Positions 47,753 to 59,699 of a DNA stretch of 64,000 bases are shown piece by piece. This DNA comes from Chionoecetes opilio. Lineage: Eukaryota; Arthropoda; Malacostraca; Decapoda; Majidae. The notes beneath the pieces are model-generated. The model was not told where the DNA came from. It was given only the letters and a program-made list of their open reading frames with translations, and searched no databases. The stretch is taken from contig JACEEZ010009408.1 of assembly GCA_016584305.1 (NCBI GenBank), forward strand, positions 16,001 through 80,000, in the 5' to 3' direction. Within the stretch, counting starts at the first letter, position 1. The number at the start of each line of letters is the position of its first letter. The translations under genes were made by a program, and so were the position numbers.

Positions 47753-50700
47753 ATGGAGAACTGCCGCAGGGATTGGAACAAAGCAAAGAAGAAAATCACA
47801 AGATGCATACATATCCTTCAGCGAGACCTTCCGGACATCCTCATCTCAGAGCATCCGACCAAGGTGAGCATAATCATTATATCCAACACAACGGAAAGAG
47901 TTCAAAGTGAAAATTTTGAACAACTGGATGAAAATAAGATTATCATAAAAATTTTACCAGGACTTAACCCCTTGAGACCCAGAACGTAATTTCCTTTGTA
48001 TTTTGGCTACCATTAGATGATTTTTAGTGAATATAAGCAATATTTTATAGATATAACCTGTTCAATACCCTTGTCGACTAACTAATTTGGTATATTTAGC
48101 TACTTTTCGTAATTTAATGGCTAAAAACACGATTTTTTTTATATAGCCAAGGAAAGATCTGGGCGTGAAGGGGCTAAAAGGAAAATTTGTTTTTTGAGTA
48201 ATATGATAGAGAAAATATATGTGAGAGTACTTGGAAGTAAGTTGTAAGAGATAACAGCTGCAAAAAAAATTAATTGTCAATATTTTACTCACCTATTTCA
48301 TGAGCTCTTGTTCTTCTTTGTTGATTTAATCATCTCCCTCCAACAGATAAACGTCCTTCATTTGATTTGACCATCCTGCTCTAACATCCCGTTCCTTTCC
48401 CCTTCCCTCACCGTTTCACTCTTTCTCTCTAACCCTTCCCTTTTTATGCTTTGCCAGTGCCATATAACCTCTGTTGTCTGGCACATTTCCCTCTTTTTGG
48501 CATTTAACCCCTTGAGACCCAGAACATAATTTCCATTGTAATTTGGGCACAGCCATGTGCCAAAATAAATCCATTTACACACTTATTTTAACATAAGACA
48601 ATTTTTTTAGTGACTATAAGCAATGTTTTATAGATATGACCTGTTTGGTACCCTTGTCGTCTAACTAATTTGGTATATTCAGTTACTTTTCGTAATTTTA
48701 TGGCTTCACAACATACAATTTTTTATAGCCAAGGAAAGATCTGGGTGTGAAGGGGTTAAATCAATTAATCTTGTTCTTTGCAGCACATTTTTTTAGGCAA
48801 TGCAGGACTGACCACCAATGCTGATGAGTCTTCCTTGGTGGAGCTGATCACATCTGTGGGGTGTGGCTTGGAGGCCCTCACGCTGCTGCCGGGGAAGCAG
48901 TACAGCTTTGCCTCCTTCACCTCCCCCGAGCAGGCGCGGGCAGTGCTGGCGGCGGCTCACGGTCACCTGGAAGTGCGAGGCTCCACGTCCCCGGTGTACA
49001 TGGCCTTTGTTGATAAGGGTGAGCAACAGATAGGAGGCGTGAATAGGTAGATAGGTAGATTTATTGATTGATTTAATGCCAAAAAAAGGGGAATGTGCCA
49101 GACATCAGAGGTCATATGGCATTGATAGATAGGTAGATAGAGAGAGAGACAGGGAATTGATTTCATAGATACATGGTGAAAATAAATAATTCAATAAAAT
49201 ATTTACTTTTGCATATATATTGCCGGACTGGTTCATTGATTTACATGTTCAAGTCACCGGTCAGTTGTTTGGCTCACTTGTTTGGCTTGACCAGTCCCCT
49301 TCCCAAACAGTGCCAATGGACCCTTCACCCATCAAATTCAGGTTCCCTCCCGGCCTGTCCATGCTGGAAGAGTTTGTCACCCCCAAGGAGGAGCTGCAGC
49401 TGCTCAACCTGGTGGACTGGGCGGCCGCTCCACCAGCCGTGGCGCAAGGTGAGGCAGCCCACCAGGGATCCACACCCCTTTTTATATTCTCTAGTGTGAC
49501 AATAGACTGTTTGAGTCGGTGCAAGTGTGATGAGGAGGAGGAGAAGGAGGACAGAGGTGAAGAAGGAAAGAAAGAAGGGGAAGAGAAGGTGGAGGTGGAG
49601 GGAAAAAAGAGGAGGAGGAGGAATAAAGGAAGGAAGTGAAGGTGAAGGAGGAGGAGGAAGGAAGAAAGAGAGCTAATACATTTCTTGGGATGGAGTCTTG
49701 TATTAGTTTCGATGAGATTACAAACTGTGTGTGTAGGGGGTGGGGGGGGGGTTTCCATGTGTGTGTTCGTAATGTAAGTGTGTATTGAACTGATCAGCAA
49801 GTGTGTGAGGCAGCGAGTTTATTCTCTTACTGTCTTCTTTATAGGGACTGGCAATCAATTAAGCAGACTTTTTGTTCCTTTTTTTATTTTTGTCCTTGGC
49901 TTGTCCTTTGTGATGTAAAAAAAAGGCGGGGTAGAACAGTCAAAGCCATGTTGTGAGGCTCTGACTACTTCTGCATGTCAGTGTAAGGGTTGTAGATATC
50001 ACAACTATAAAACATTTAATGAGAAACTCAATTTATGACTTATGTTTCACCTTACTAAAGAATTGTGTTGCTCTCTGCTGCTGACATTCACAAATCTTGA
50101 CTCATATTATCGTTTTATAGAGAACAAGAGAATACAAAAATCAGTGAATAAATATATTAACTTGCTGTTTCATGGAAAGCAAGGACAGTTCACATTGGGG
50201 AGCTCACAATCATTCATATTTATCCTTGGAAGTCACCAGTTACAGCTTGCACACATTACAGTAATACACTCGACCCTCGATTTTCCGGACTATTAGGGGA
50301 TTAGCCTGGTCTGGGAACCCCAAAAGTCCGGGAATCGCGGTAGTCCGGGAGGTGTAGTACATAACCCATGGGAAAAATTGATATTGGTCGATCCGATTTC
50401 CCGTCATTACCCGTACATTTATCTCCCGTCATTACCCGTACATTTATCTCCCGTCATTACCCGTACATTTATCTCCCGTCATTACCCGTACATTTATCTC
50501 CGTCATTACCCGTACATTTATCTCCCGTCATTACCCGTACATTTATCTCCCGTCATTACCCGTACATTTATCTCCCGTCATTACCCGTACATTTATCTCC
50601 CGTCATTACCCGTACATTTATCTCCCGTCATTACCCGTACATTTATCTCCCGTCATTACCCGTACATTTATCTCCCGTCATTACCCGTACATTTATACTC

Positions 50701-53700
50701 ATTCACACCCATGCATACCAAAACATATATAAAAGATAAGTTATGCATAGAAATGATGAAATAAGCATCTTGGGAAGTTGCCTTGGAAGTATCCTTGGAA
50801 GTCACCAGTTACAGCTTGCACACAAAACAGCAATATTGAGTAAGTCTTCCCCCCCCAGGCAGTGTCATGAAGCACCGCCAAGTCCGTCACTTTGGCTATG
50901 AGTTCCAGTACAGCAACAACTGCGTGGACAAGAGGCGACCGCTGCCCCAGGGACTGCCTCCACCCATTGACTATCTGCTCAGGAGACTAGTGGACCGCGG
51001 CTGCATGCCCTCCCTGCCGGACCAGCTCACCATCAACAGATACTTACCAGGCCAGGGTAAGCCTCCCCACCAATGCTTTGTTTTGCTTCTTCTTCTTGTG
51101 ACCTTTGTCGCTTGGTATCGCTTCATAGGTCCTCTTCAAACTCTGTCTCCTTAGTTAACAGACTTTTCAACTCATCCCTTGCTTATTTCACCTGGGATAA
51201 ATGCTGGCTGGGATAAATGTCAACTCTTCCCTTGGTTATTTCACCTGGAATAAATGCTGGCTGGGATAAATGTCAACTCTTCCCTTGGTTATTTCACCTG
51301 GAATAAATGCTGGCTGGGATAAATGTCAACTCTTCCCTTGGTTATTTCACCTGGGATAAATGTCAACTCTTCCCTTGCTTATTTCACCTGGGATAAATGC
51401 TGGCTGGGATAAATGTCAACTCTTCCCTTGGTTATTTCACCTGGGATAAATGCTGGCTGGGATAAATGTCAACTCTTCCCTTGGTTTATTTCACCTGGAA
51501 TAAATGCTGGCTGGGATAAATGTCAACTCTTCCCTTGCTTATTTCACCTGGGATAAATGCTGGCTGGGATAAATGTCAACTCTTCCCTTGCTTATTTCAC
51601 CTGGGATAAATGTCAACTCTTCCCTTGCTTATTTCACCTGGATAAATGTCAACTCTTCCCTTGCTTATTTCACCTGGGATAAATGCTGGCTGGGATAAAT
51701 GTCAACTCTTCCCTTGCTTATTTCACCTGGGATAAATGTCAACTCTTCCTTGCTTATTTCACCTGGCCCCTGGGATAAATGCTGGCTGGGATAAATGTCA
51801 AACTCTTCCCTTGCTTATTTCACCTGGGATAAATGCTGGCTGGGATAAATGTCAACTCTTCCCTTGCTTATTTCATCTGGGATAAATGCTGGCTGGATAA
51901 ATGTCAACTCTTCCCTTGGTTATTTCACCTGGGATAAATGCTGGCTGGGATAAATGTCAACTCTTCCCTTGCTTATTTCACCTGGGATAAATGCTGGCTG
52001 GGATAAATGTCAACTCTTCCCTTGCTTATTTCACCTGGGATAAATGCTGGCTGGGATAAATGTCAACTCTTCCCTTGCTTATTTCACCTGGGATAAATGC
52101 TGGCTGGGATAAATGTCAACTCTTCCCTTGCTTATTTCACCTGGCCCCTGGGATAAATGCTGGCTGGGATAAATGTCATCTCTTCCCTTGCTTATTTCAC
52201 CTGGGATAAATGCTGGCTGGGATAAATGTCAACTCTTCCCTTGCTTATTTCACCTGGGATAAATGGGATGCTGTAATGATAATTGTTCAAGATGGGATGC
52301 TTCACCCTATAAACTAAACATTCCCATATTATTTATGGGAGAAACTGGTTCACAAATAGGGTGGTAAATTATTGGAATGTACTCAGTCGTCAGGTGGTTA
52401 GTGCGGAGTCAATAGGGAGTTTTAAAAGGAGGCTAGACAGCTTTGTGGATGGGGATGAAAGGTGGATGTAGGTAGTGTTAAGTAACAGGAACTACCACGT
52501 ATAGGTCTCACGGCCTTTTGTAGCTTCATTATTTTCTTATGTTCTTATTTCACACCTGCCTTCCCCCCGCCAGGCATCCCTCCCCACGTTGACACTCACA
52601 GCTCCTTCACGGACGAGCTCCTCTCCCTCAGCCTGGGAGGGGGTGTTAACATGGACTTCCGCTATGTTGGCGGCGGCGGCAGCAGTGTTGAGGGCAGCAG
52701 GGACAAGCCGCCTCACTATGTGGTCTACCTGCCCCCGAGATCCGTCTGTGTTATGACGGGCCCGGCACGGTGAGGCGTTTTTACTGTTCACATGAGGTTT
52801 GAAAATAATGTGAGGGAGGGGGAAAGGATGACTCACAGGGCAAGGAGGTATAAATGAATGCTTTTACAATAATATTGCAGAAATTAATATATAGCTCCAA
52901 TTGTGTTCTGTTTTTCTTTACTTTTGACATGAGGTTTGAAAAGAATGTAAGGGATGGGGGAAAGGATGACTAACAGGGGAAGGAGGTAGAAATTAATGCA
53001 ATATTGCAGAAATTAATATTAGCTCAATTGTGTTCTGTTTTTATCCTTCTCCTCCTCCTCCTTTCCCACAGGCAGCCTCGTTTGGCCTAGTAGGACTGTT
53101 GCTGTCTGTTCTTCCTTTGTATTCCTCCTTTCCTTCTTCTCAGCCTTGTATTCACCAATGTTTATTCACTTTTGCCATGGTTGAACTTAAGAACAAAAGA
53201 AAATAAGAAAGCTACAAGAGGCAGTGAGACCTACACGTGGTACCTATAGTCTTTCCAATGTATCAAGTCACTTTAGTCACTTTAATTTCTACCCATTACC
53301 ATTAGAATTTTACATATATACATTCCTACTCTCCCCCTATGGTGAGCGAACAACACCTCCCTCACAAGGGGGTGGGAGTAACAAAACTACCACTCTACTA
53401 ATTGAGAGGGTGGTTGGTGGATAATTTCTACAAGTGACTTGATAAAATGGAAAGACTATAGTTCCTTCTTACTCATTGAGCCAGTGTACTTTTCCTCCGT
53501 GCAGGTACGAGTGGTCGCACGGCATCTGCCCGCGCATGACGGACGTGGTGGCCAGCAGGAACAGTGCCACGGGACTCCAGCTGCTGCCTCGTCAGGAGCG
53601 CATCTCCTTCACCTTCAGGAAGATTCGGCAAGGAGAGTGTCCCTGCCAGAATGCCAGAGTTTGTGATTCTTACGGCAAGGAGCAGAAGGGTGAGTTACAT

Positions 53701-56700
53701 AAGAACATAAGGAAGCTACAAGAGGCCGTGAGACCTACACGTGGTAGTTCCTGTTACTTAACACTATTTACATCCACCTTTCATCTCTATCCATGAAATT
53801 GTCTAGCCTCCTTTTAAAACCGTTTCCCTATTGACTCCGCTCTAACTACCTGACGACTGAGTCCATTCCAATCATTTATCACCCTTTTTGTGAACCAGTT
53901 TTCTCCCTATTTCTTTTTTAAATTACGTTTTTCCTGTTTGAATCCGTTACTTCTTGCCCTAAAATGAGTTTATAATGATGGAAAAGAAGTAAAAGCAACA
54001 GAGCCCCATGAGTGAAGGTGTGTGTGTGTGTGTGTGACGTGCTCCTTTCCATCAGACTCCAGCCAGGGGGAGAGCAAGGGCAGCCCCTCCCCCCCGGAGC
54101 CGCCCAGTGAGAGGTCAGCGGCACGCCTGGAGAGGGATCACGTGCTGCAAGTGTACGACCAGATAGCAGAACACTTCAGCGTCACCCGCCACAAGCCCTG
54201 GCCTCAGGTGTTGGAGGTGAGGGGCCTTATCTTGCTCATCACCATCATCATCTTTAGCTGATCCTTTAGGTCAATTAAGCACCGGGTTAGGACAAATAAG
54301 TGAAAAAGGATCATTTACCTGCATCAAAATAGGGTCAGTCATTTGTTTCAGGGAGAATATTACAATGAAAGGCTAATATTGTGGTAATGTATTATCGACC
54401 CACCAATAATTATCACCATTACACTTTGTAATCCTCTGAGCGACCTCACTTTAATTACTGTGACTAAAGTGAGGTCGATCCAGAGGTCACTACAACTTCA
54501 ACAAAACGAAATAACGAAACAAGAGAGTTGTGTGGTATGAGCGTGAGTGGTGTGTGGTGTGACGCTGGTTTGTGCCTCCACAGTTTGTGTTGTCGTTGGC
54601 GCCGGGCTCGCTGCTGCTGGACGTCGGGTGCGGCAATGGCAAGTACATGGGCCACAACAAGCGGGTGCTCCAGGTATAAAGAAATCCTATGTTGACTGAC
54701 ATGACCTTTGTCTCCTGATTTCTTGCTATAAGCCTCAAGTTATCTGCCTCACAGAAACTTTCCTTACTCACCCCCCTGTCCCAATTCCCAATTTATGATC
54801 TCCTTCCCCCAACAAATACACATCCTTCCTCTGATCTAACCATTCTGCTGTAACATTCCGTTCTTTCCCCTTCCCTCACCGTTTCACCCTTTCTCTATAA
54901 CCCCTCCCCTTTATTATGCTTTGCCATAGTGCCATATGACCTCTAATGTCTGGCACATTATCCCTTTTTAGCATTAATTCAATTCAATTCCAGGTATAAA
55001 GAAATCCTATGTTAATGCCACACCCCACCCAAAAAAAAAAAAAAAGTTGGGTTGTAAATGTTGTAGAGATCAAAGTGTAATATATATCTTTATTTATTTT
55101 TCTCCTTTTATGAGACCAGTCAGTGGTTTAGTTTCATATATGTTTTTTTTCTTATTGTATACGTATACAATATCGTATTTATCGGATCATTAAAAGAAAA
55201 GCAACTAATAATATAGAGAAAATGCAGGAATAGTTTTTGAATGGATCATGAAATCTAGGGCTGAGAACAAGAAAGGCCAATGTCACAAATCTATGTTTTG
55301 AGAAAAATGCGTTTGAAATATTGCATCCTTCATCATTGCATCAGGTAATAACAGCAGATGAAAGATTTTTTTCTTCAGTAATTACTTAGATTATAACCTA
55401 TCATTTCTTGCAATGATAGATACATACATTTCCAGTTCGGTGGTGGACTTATCTAAAATTAGCCATTTTTTGACATTGGCCCTTCTAGTTCTCAGCCCTA
55501 GAAATATTGTTCAGCTATCTGTACTAAAAAAAGAATCAGTTTATTCCTTCATAACAAAACCCAAAAGCTTGTGTATTCAGTAAAACTAAGCGTATAGTAG
55601 TGTGAGATTAAAATGTGTGTATAGTAATGTGTAAAATATAACAATGGTCTTCAGCTTGTAAGTATTATATCTTTAGTGACAGATCTGTTGTTTTGCTTGC
55701 AGATGGGTTGCGATACAAGCTTTGAGCTGATGAAGATCTGCAACACCCGAGGCTTTGAGGTGTTGACGTGTAATTGCCTGCAGCTTCCTTACCGGGACTA
55801 TGTGTTTGACGCCACGGTGTGTATTGCCGTCATCCATCACCTGGCTACGGAAGTAAGTATTCCATGTTGTTCTATCCCATATTCTATTATCCTTATTCAT
55901 CCCTATTCTATTCTATCCCATAGCTTCCTTATTATCTTATGTTCTTATGTTGTTCTAATAGGCCATGCTAGATAGAGTAACCATGGCATTGTGTGCAGTG
56001 TAGAAAAATACCATCCGTTGAGAACCTAATGTGTTGTTTCAGAATAATATGTAAGTCTAGTCTACGTAGTCCACAATGACTCAGATAGATTGATAGTTCA
56101 TTAGTTTATTAACCACACATATCACAGTATATCGATATTACAAACGTAAGAAACACAAAAGGTGAATACATTTCTTATACATTATTAAAATAGCAGGAGC
56201 TAACTGTAGTCCAACCTAAAAGGATACATGAAGCCATAGGGCAGTATCAGTGGCAATCATAACACAGATAGACCTTTACAAGCTTGTTTTTGAGGCGGTA
56301 TTTTAAGGTCTGGAATATTGATTCAGATATCATGTTAGGATGGTTGTTCAGATAGACACATGAAGCCATAGGGCAGTATTTATAGGGCAGTATCAGTGGT
56401 AATCAGGCCAACACAGACAGACCTTTACAACCCTGTTTTTGAGGCAGTATTTTAAAGAAGCTCTGGAATATTGAATCATATATCATGTTAGGATGGTTCA
56501 GATAGATACATGAAGCCGTGGGGCAGTATCAGTGGTCATCATGACAACACAGATAGACCTTTACAAGCTTGTTTTTGAGGCGGTATTTAAAGAAGCTCTG
56601 GAATATTAATTCATATATCATGTTCGGATGGTTGTTCAGGTAGACACATGAAGCCATAGGCAGTATTTAAAGGGCAGTATCAGTGGTAATCAGGACAACA

Positions 56701-57424
56701 CAGATTGACCTTTACAAGCTTGTTTTTGAGGTGGTATTTAAAGAAGCTGTGGCCTCAGGGACGGCGCCTGGCTGCTGTGCGGGAGATGGCGCGAGTGCTG
56801 CGTGTGGGAGGGCGCGGCCTGATCTACGTGTGGGCCATGGAGCAACGCCGCGGGGACAAGAAGTCAGCGTACCTCAAACAAAACAAGGAAAGCAGTGGTG
56901 CAGAGACCATCAAGGACGTAAACAGTGAGGACAAAGCTTCCCCCAACAGGCATCATAACAAGGGTGGTGAGGCGGTGAGGTCAGGAGCCGCCTCTCTTCC
57001 AGTCCACGTTAACCGCACAGAGTTCATGCAGCAGGACATGTTGGTGCCGTGGAAGCTGAAGCCCTCTAAGAAGTATGAGTCCAGGTGTGAGAGGAGGAGG
57101 TGTGATAGAGGTTGTGTAGGGGTAGGGGGTCACGGGTGCAGGAATAACAAGGTGCAGGGTGGGGATCCGACAGCCGACGCACTGCACATTAGTAACTGTT
57201 GTGTTCTGGCTTCGCAGGAGAATGTGAGGTGTGATAAGTGTGTCTCCAAGTCCCGGAAGAAAGTAGTGTGTGGTGAGAACAGAGGGGACCAAGTCTTCCA
57301 CAGGTACTACCATGTGTTCAAGCAAGGGGAACTGGAAGTGTTATGCAGCCAGCTCAATGTTAGAATTGTTAAATCTTATTATGATGAAGGTAACTGGTGC
57401 ATTATATTTCAAAAAGTGAGTTGA
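47753..57424 (+). CDS. ALKBH8: ALKBH8: tRNA wobble-uridine hydroxylase/methyltransferase, ten exons
   Basis: Exons 47753-47863, 48784-49018, 49311-49448, 50859-51056, 52574-52769, 53505-53689, 54056-54216, 54584-54673, 55703-55852 and 56759-57424; all GT/AG, phases agree; 709 aa (human 664). The enzyme finishes mcm5U and (S)-mchm5U at the wobble position of certain tRNAs. Domains: helix and RRM (1-115); AlkB dioxygenase with iron ligands H232, D234 and H298, 2-oxoglutarate arginines R325/R331, and zinc site H236, C338, C340, C346; SAM methyltransferase (about 365-709) with motif I LLLDVGCGNGKYM (residues 418-430), IAVIHHLATE, GLIYVWAMEQ and the C-terminal VFHRYYHVF..SYYDEGNWCIIFQK. Odd: a cysteine-rich insertion at about 595-660, part of which (57116-57217) could instead be a 102-bp phase-0 intron. 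The exon 10 acceptor is poor in pyrimidines and lies against a tandem repeat. The start ATG was chosen over an in-frame GTG at 47747. Confidence 0.95.
47968..48173. mobile_element. piggyBac-like MITE (family R2)
   Basis: 206 bp, CCCCTTGAGACCCAGAACGT to GCGTGAAGGGG, flanks TTAA and CTAA. In ALKBH8 intron 1. Confidence 0.75.
48345..48775. repeat. Repeat R1 split by a piggyBac-like MITE
   Basis: R1 (minus orientation) runs 48345-48507 and resumes at 48756 with AAATCAATTAATC. The R2 MITE 48508-48755 sits between, with TTAA on both sides, placed at the TTAA of R1's own GGCATTTAAATCAAT. A nested insertion with both partners recognisable. Confidence 0.85.
49065..49127 (+). repeat. Short copy of repeat R1
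   Basis: TGATTGATTTAATGCCAAAA..TGTGCCAGACATCAGAGGTC. Just after ALKBH8 exon 2. Confidence 0.7.
49520..49680. repeat. (GGA)n/(GAA)n purine-rich tract
   Basis: GAGGAGGAGAAGGAGG-type sequence after ALKBH8 exon 3. Open frames on both strands are low-complexity (Glu/Lys or Ser/Leu/Phe) and rejected. Confidence 0.8.
50395..50697. repeat. 25-bp minisatellite, 12 units
   Basis: CCCGTCATTACCCGTACATT + TATCT repeated with one single-base deletion near 50500, which shifts reading frame between two overlapping false ORFs. In ALKBH8 intron 3. Confidence 0.97.
51175..52262. repeat. ~53-bp minisatellite, about 1.1 kb
   Basis: About 22 units of TCAACTCTTCCCTTGCTTAT + TTCACCTGGGATAAATGCTG + GCTGGGATAAATG. 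Some units lack the GCTGGCTGGGATAAATG part (~36 bp) and two carry an added GCCCCTGG. In ALKBH8 intron 4. Confidence 0.95.
52330..52550 (+). mobile_element. LINE 3' tail (family R3)
   Basis: Starts ATTATTTATGGGAGAAACTG, with the coding end TGGTTCACAAATAGGGTGGT and tail CTTTTGTAGCTTCATTATTT. It ends only ~25 bp before ALKBH8 exon 5. Confidence 0.8.
52785..53050. repeat. ~130-bp tandem duplication after ALKBH8 exon 5
   Basis: Two copies of ACATGAGGTTTGAAAA..GGAAAGGATGACT..ATATTGCAGAAATTAATAT..AATTGTGTTCTGTTTTT, with small deletions in the second. Confidence 0.85.
53180..53245 (-). repeat. Fragment of LINE-tail repeat R3
   Basis: AAGAAAGCTACAAGAGGCAG.. followed at 53241-53460 by an inverted-repeat block with ends CTATAGTCTTTCC and GGAAAGACTATAG, probably a short MITE inserted in it. 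Confidence 0.5.
53695..53935 (-). mobile_element. LINE 3' tail (family R3), inverted
   Basis: Begins 6 bp after the ALKBH8 exon 6 donor with ACATAAGAACATAAGGAAGC and runs to TTTGTGAACCAGTTTTCTCC and CTTCTTGCCCT. Confidence 0.8.
54812..54992 (-). repeat. Repeat R1, near full-length, inverted
   Basis: Contains CCTTCCCTCACCGTTTCACC and TGACCTCTAATGTCTGGCAC. Flanked by two copies of GGTATAAAGAAATCCTATGT (54673-54693 and 54994-55013), which look like a ~20-bp target duplication. In ALKBH8 intron 8. Confidence 0.8.
55020..55700. other. Rest of ALKBH8 intron 8, nothing recognised
   Basis: AT-rich unique sequence with a short A run at 55031; no exon, repeat family or RNA gene seen. Confidence 0.6.
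56200..56745. repeat. ~140-160-bp tandem repeat ending at the ALKBH8 exon 10 acceptor
   Basis: About four units of ACATGAAGCCATAGGGCAGT..CAACACAGATAGACCTTTAC..AAGCTTGTTTTTGAGGCGGT..GAATATTGATTCATATATCA. The last, cut-off unit runs into AAGAAGCTGTGGCCTCAG, the acceptor at 56758. Confidence 0.88.
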
Positions 57425-58047
57425 AAAAAATTGTTTAGTTTTTTCATGTGTTTATAGTGAAAAAGTGTTTTATAACATGATTGGTGAGCATGTAACATTT
57501 TGCAAAGTGCCGCTCCTGGCTGCCTTCCTTGCCTCGCATTACACTGCTCACTGCTTCACCTGGCAGGCATTCTCAGACATGTACCAAGTGTTTATCAAGC
57601 CCAGTCAGAGGTTGTTTCTCCCACATTGTGTCCACACAATGGTGAAATTAATCCGACCTTAATCAGTAATAGTAAAAGGCCTGATAGCTTTTCAAATGGC
57701 ACCTGTGGAATAATCTGCATGGAATAGAGTAGCTGAGCATACTTGACATGGACATGTAGGTATTGTTAAATACTATTCTTTTTTTGCAGTGGTATTTCAC
57801 TGAAATCAAACAAATAATTTGAGAACCAAGTGAGGAAGTTTGAAGGGAAATAGGGGTTAGATGATGCAGTGAGCCTAAGACTGGAGAGGGACAGCTGGAG
57901 GCAGGGTGGTCTTGACCCTCTTGCAGGGAGTTGCCTGAAGGACGAGGGCATCCTAGATGTAGATATATAGATAGAAAACCCAAGGTAGCAGCATGTTGGG
58001 CATGCCCTCAATGTCCACTGTTAGGCTTGAACTGTTTTTAAAAGGGA

Positions 58048-58053
58048 AATAAA
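58048..58053 (+). terminator. Possible polyadenylation signal for ALKBH8
   Basis: AATAAA about 620 bp after the stop. Sequence from here to 59040 is plain AT-rich with no gene seen. Confidence 0.4.
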
Positions 58054-59042
58054 GCTCAGGCTTATAAATGGCAGCTCACATTGAAGTGATTACCAGTGGT
58101 CCAACAAGAATGAGATGAAAGTCTGGCATACTACTCAACAGCCACATTGATTTGACGTGACTGTGAACCTCGTCATATCTTGTAGTAAGCAGCACACTTA
58201 GGTGTTCTTAATAGTTTTCCAGATGAGTGAATATTGACGAATGATAACTATACTTGTCATTGTTGAAGCTGTCAAGCTGATACACTCATGCCTTCCCAAT
58301 GTGTACAAACATTACTCAAGGGCAGACGTAAAACACTCATGGAATACAACCTGATGTGTGCTGCAGTCCATCCAGGGAACTTCAAAGTCTGAAATGGCAC
58401 CCTCGCACCCACCATCTGTCACGACGCTTACATGTGTGTGAGAAGTACTGTAACTCAAGAATCAAATGGGTGCATTTCTGGCTCAATATAACATTTTGCC
58501 TTCAACTGTGAGCTTCAGCATTTGATATATAACATGCAAATAGGGAGAAACCCACCTTTTCATACATTTTTATCCTGTTGTGATAAGTAGGTTTAATTAA
58601 CTCACTCCTCACTGCCAAAGCAGCACTGCCATCCCTGTACAGTGTAGCCTCAAACCATTTTTAGCATTTTTATACCAGTAGCTTGTGATAATTGCTAAAC
58701 GGATTGAATGATGAAGAAATGCAACACTGTCAGTCTTATAGTCATTGTGTCACAGCTCAAGCAAAGTGACGGGAGCCAGACACTTCTTACCATCGCTGGC
58801 TGTGTGTTTTGAATCTTAGGAAAAATTGAATAGTTCGATCATTTATATTTGTGTTTCGTTTTAATGACTTCGTGTACCAGTTTAGTGAGTGAAAGGATCT
58901 TCATTGTTATTTGTTGACTGTCTGTAGAGTTTAATGTTGCAGCATATATGTACTACTTGTAGCTACGTTATTAATGGTATATATCAGAGGCTTTTTGTTG
59001 TTGGAAATATACAAGCATAACCTCTTTCTACATGTACCTATA

Positions 59043-59550
59043 GTCTATTTTTTTTAACGAGGCGAAAATTCCATTCTATCTTAAGGTCTCATGCTAAAAA
59101 TTATGCCTGTGTTTACCTGATAATATGGTTAACTATGATCTCATGCTTAAAATTATGCCTGTGTTTACCTGATCATATGGTTAACTATGATCTCATGCTT
59201 AAAATTATGCCTGTGTTTACCTGATCATATGGTTAACTATGATTTCATGCTTAAAATTATGCCTGTGTTTACCTGATAATATGGTTAACTATGATCTCAT
59301 GCTTAAAATTATGCCTGTGTTTACCTGATAATATGGTTAACTATGATCTCATGCTTAAAATTATGCCTGTGTTTACCTGATCATATGGTTAACTATGATA
59401 AAATACAACTGAGATTTAGAAGAAACGTAGTATTCCCTTCTCCTGGCATTAAATATCAGTCAGTAAGCAGCAAGGGGTCAGGATTTTCACCTCGTTAAAA
59501 AAAACAAAAAAGCAGCAAGAGGTCAGGATTTTTCACCTCGTTAAAAAAAC
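59043..59550. repeat. ~57-bp minisatellite enclosed by short inverted ends
   Basis: About six units of CTATGATCTCATGCTTAAAA + TTATGCCTGTGTTTACCTGA + TAATATGGTTAA (59085-59400). TTTTTTTAACGAGGCGAAAA at 59045 and the inverse TTTTCACCTCGTTAAAAAAA at 59485 bracket it; the right end is duplicated again at 59530. Possibly a MITE whose interior expanded. Confidence 0.75.
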
Positions 59551-59699
59551 CCAAGAGTATAAGCATTCTGTGTTGTTATCACGCTGTATCCTTTGAGATA
59601 ATGGGGAAAGACATAACCACTTATATGTTTCGTGTCTTGAGTGGATCGATGCTTTACTCTAGTCATTTTTATATTCAGTTGTTAATTAATCTCACTTGT

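Noticed and set aside
49261..49800. 179-codon minus-strand frame opposite ALKBH8 exon 3
   Set aside because: Shadow of the real exon plus a GGA-repeat artefact; no family signature.
50395..50697. CRISPR-like array
   Set aside because: Units are directly adjacent with no variable spacers, and the sequence is eukaryotic; it is a minisatellite.
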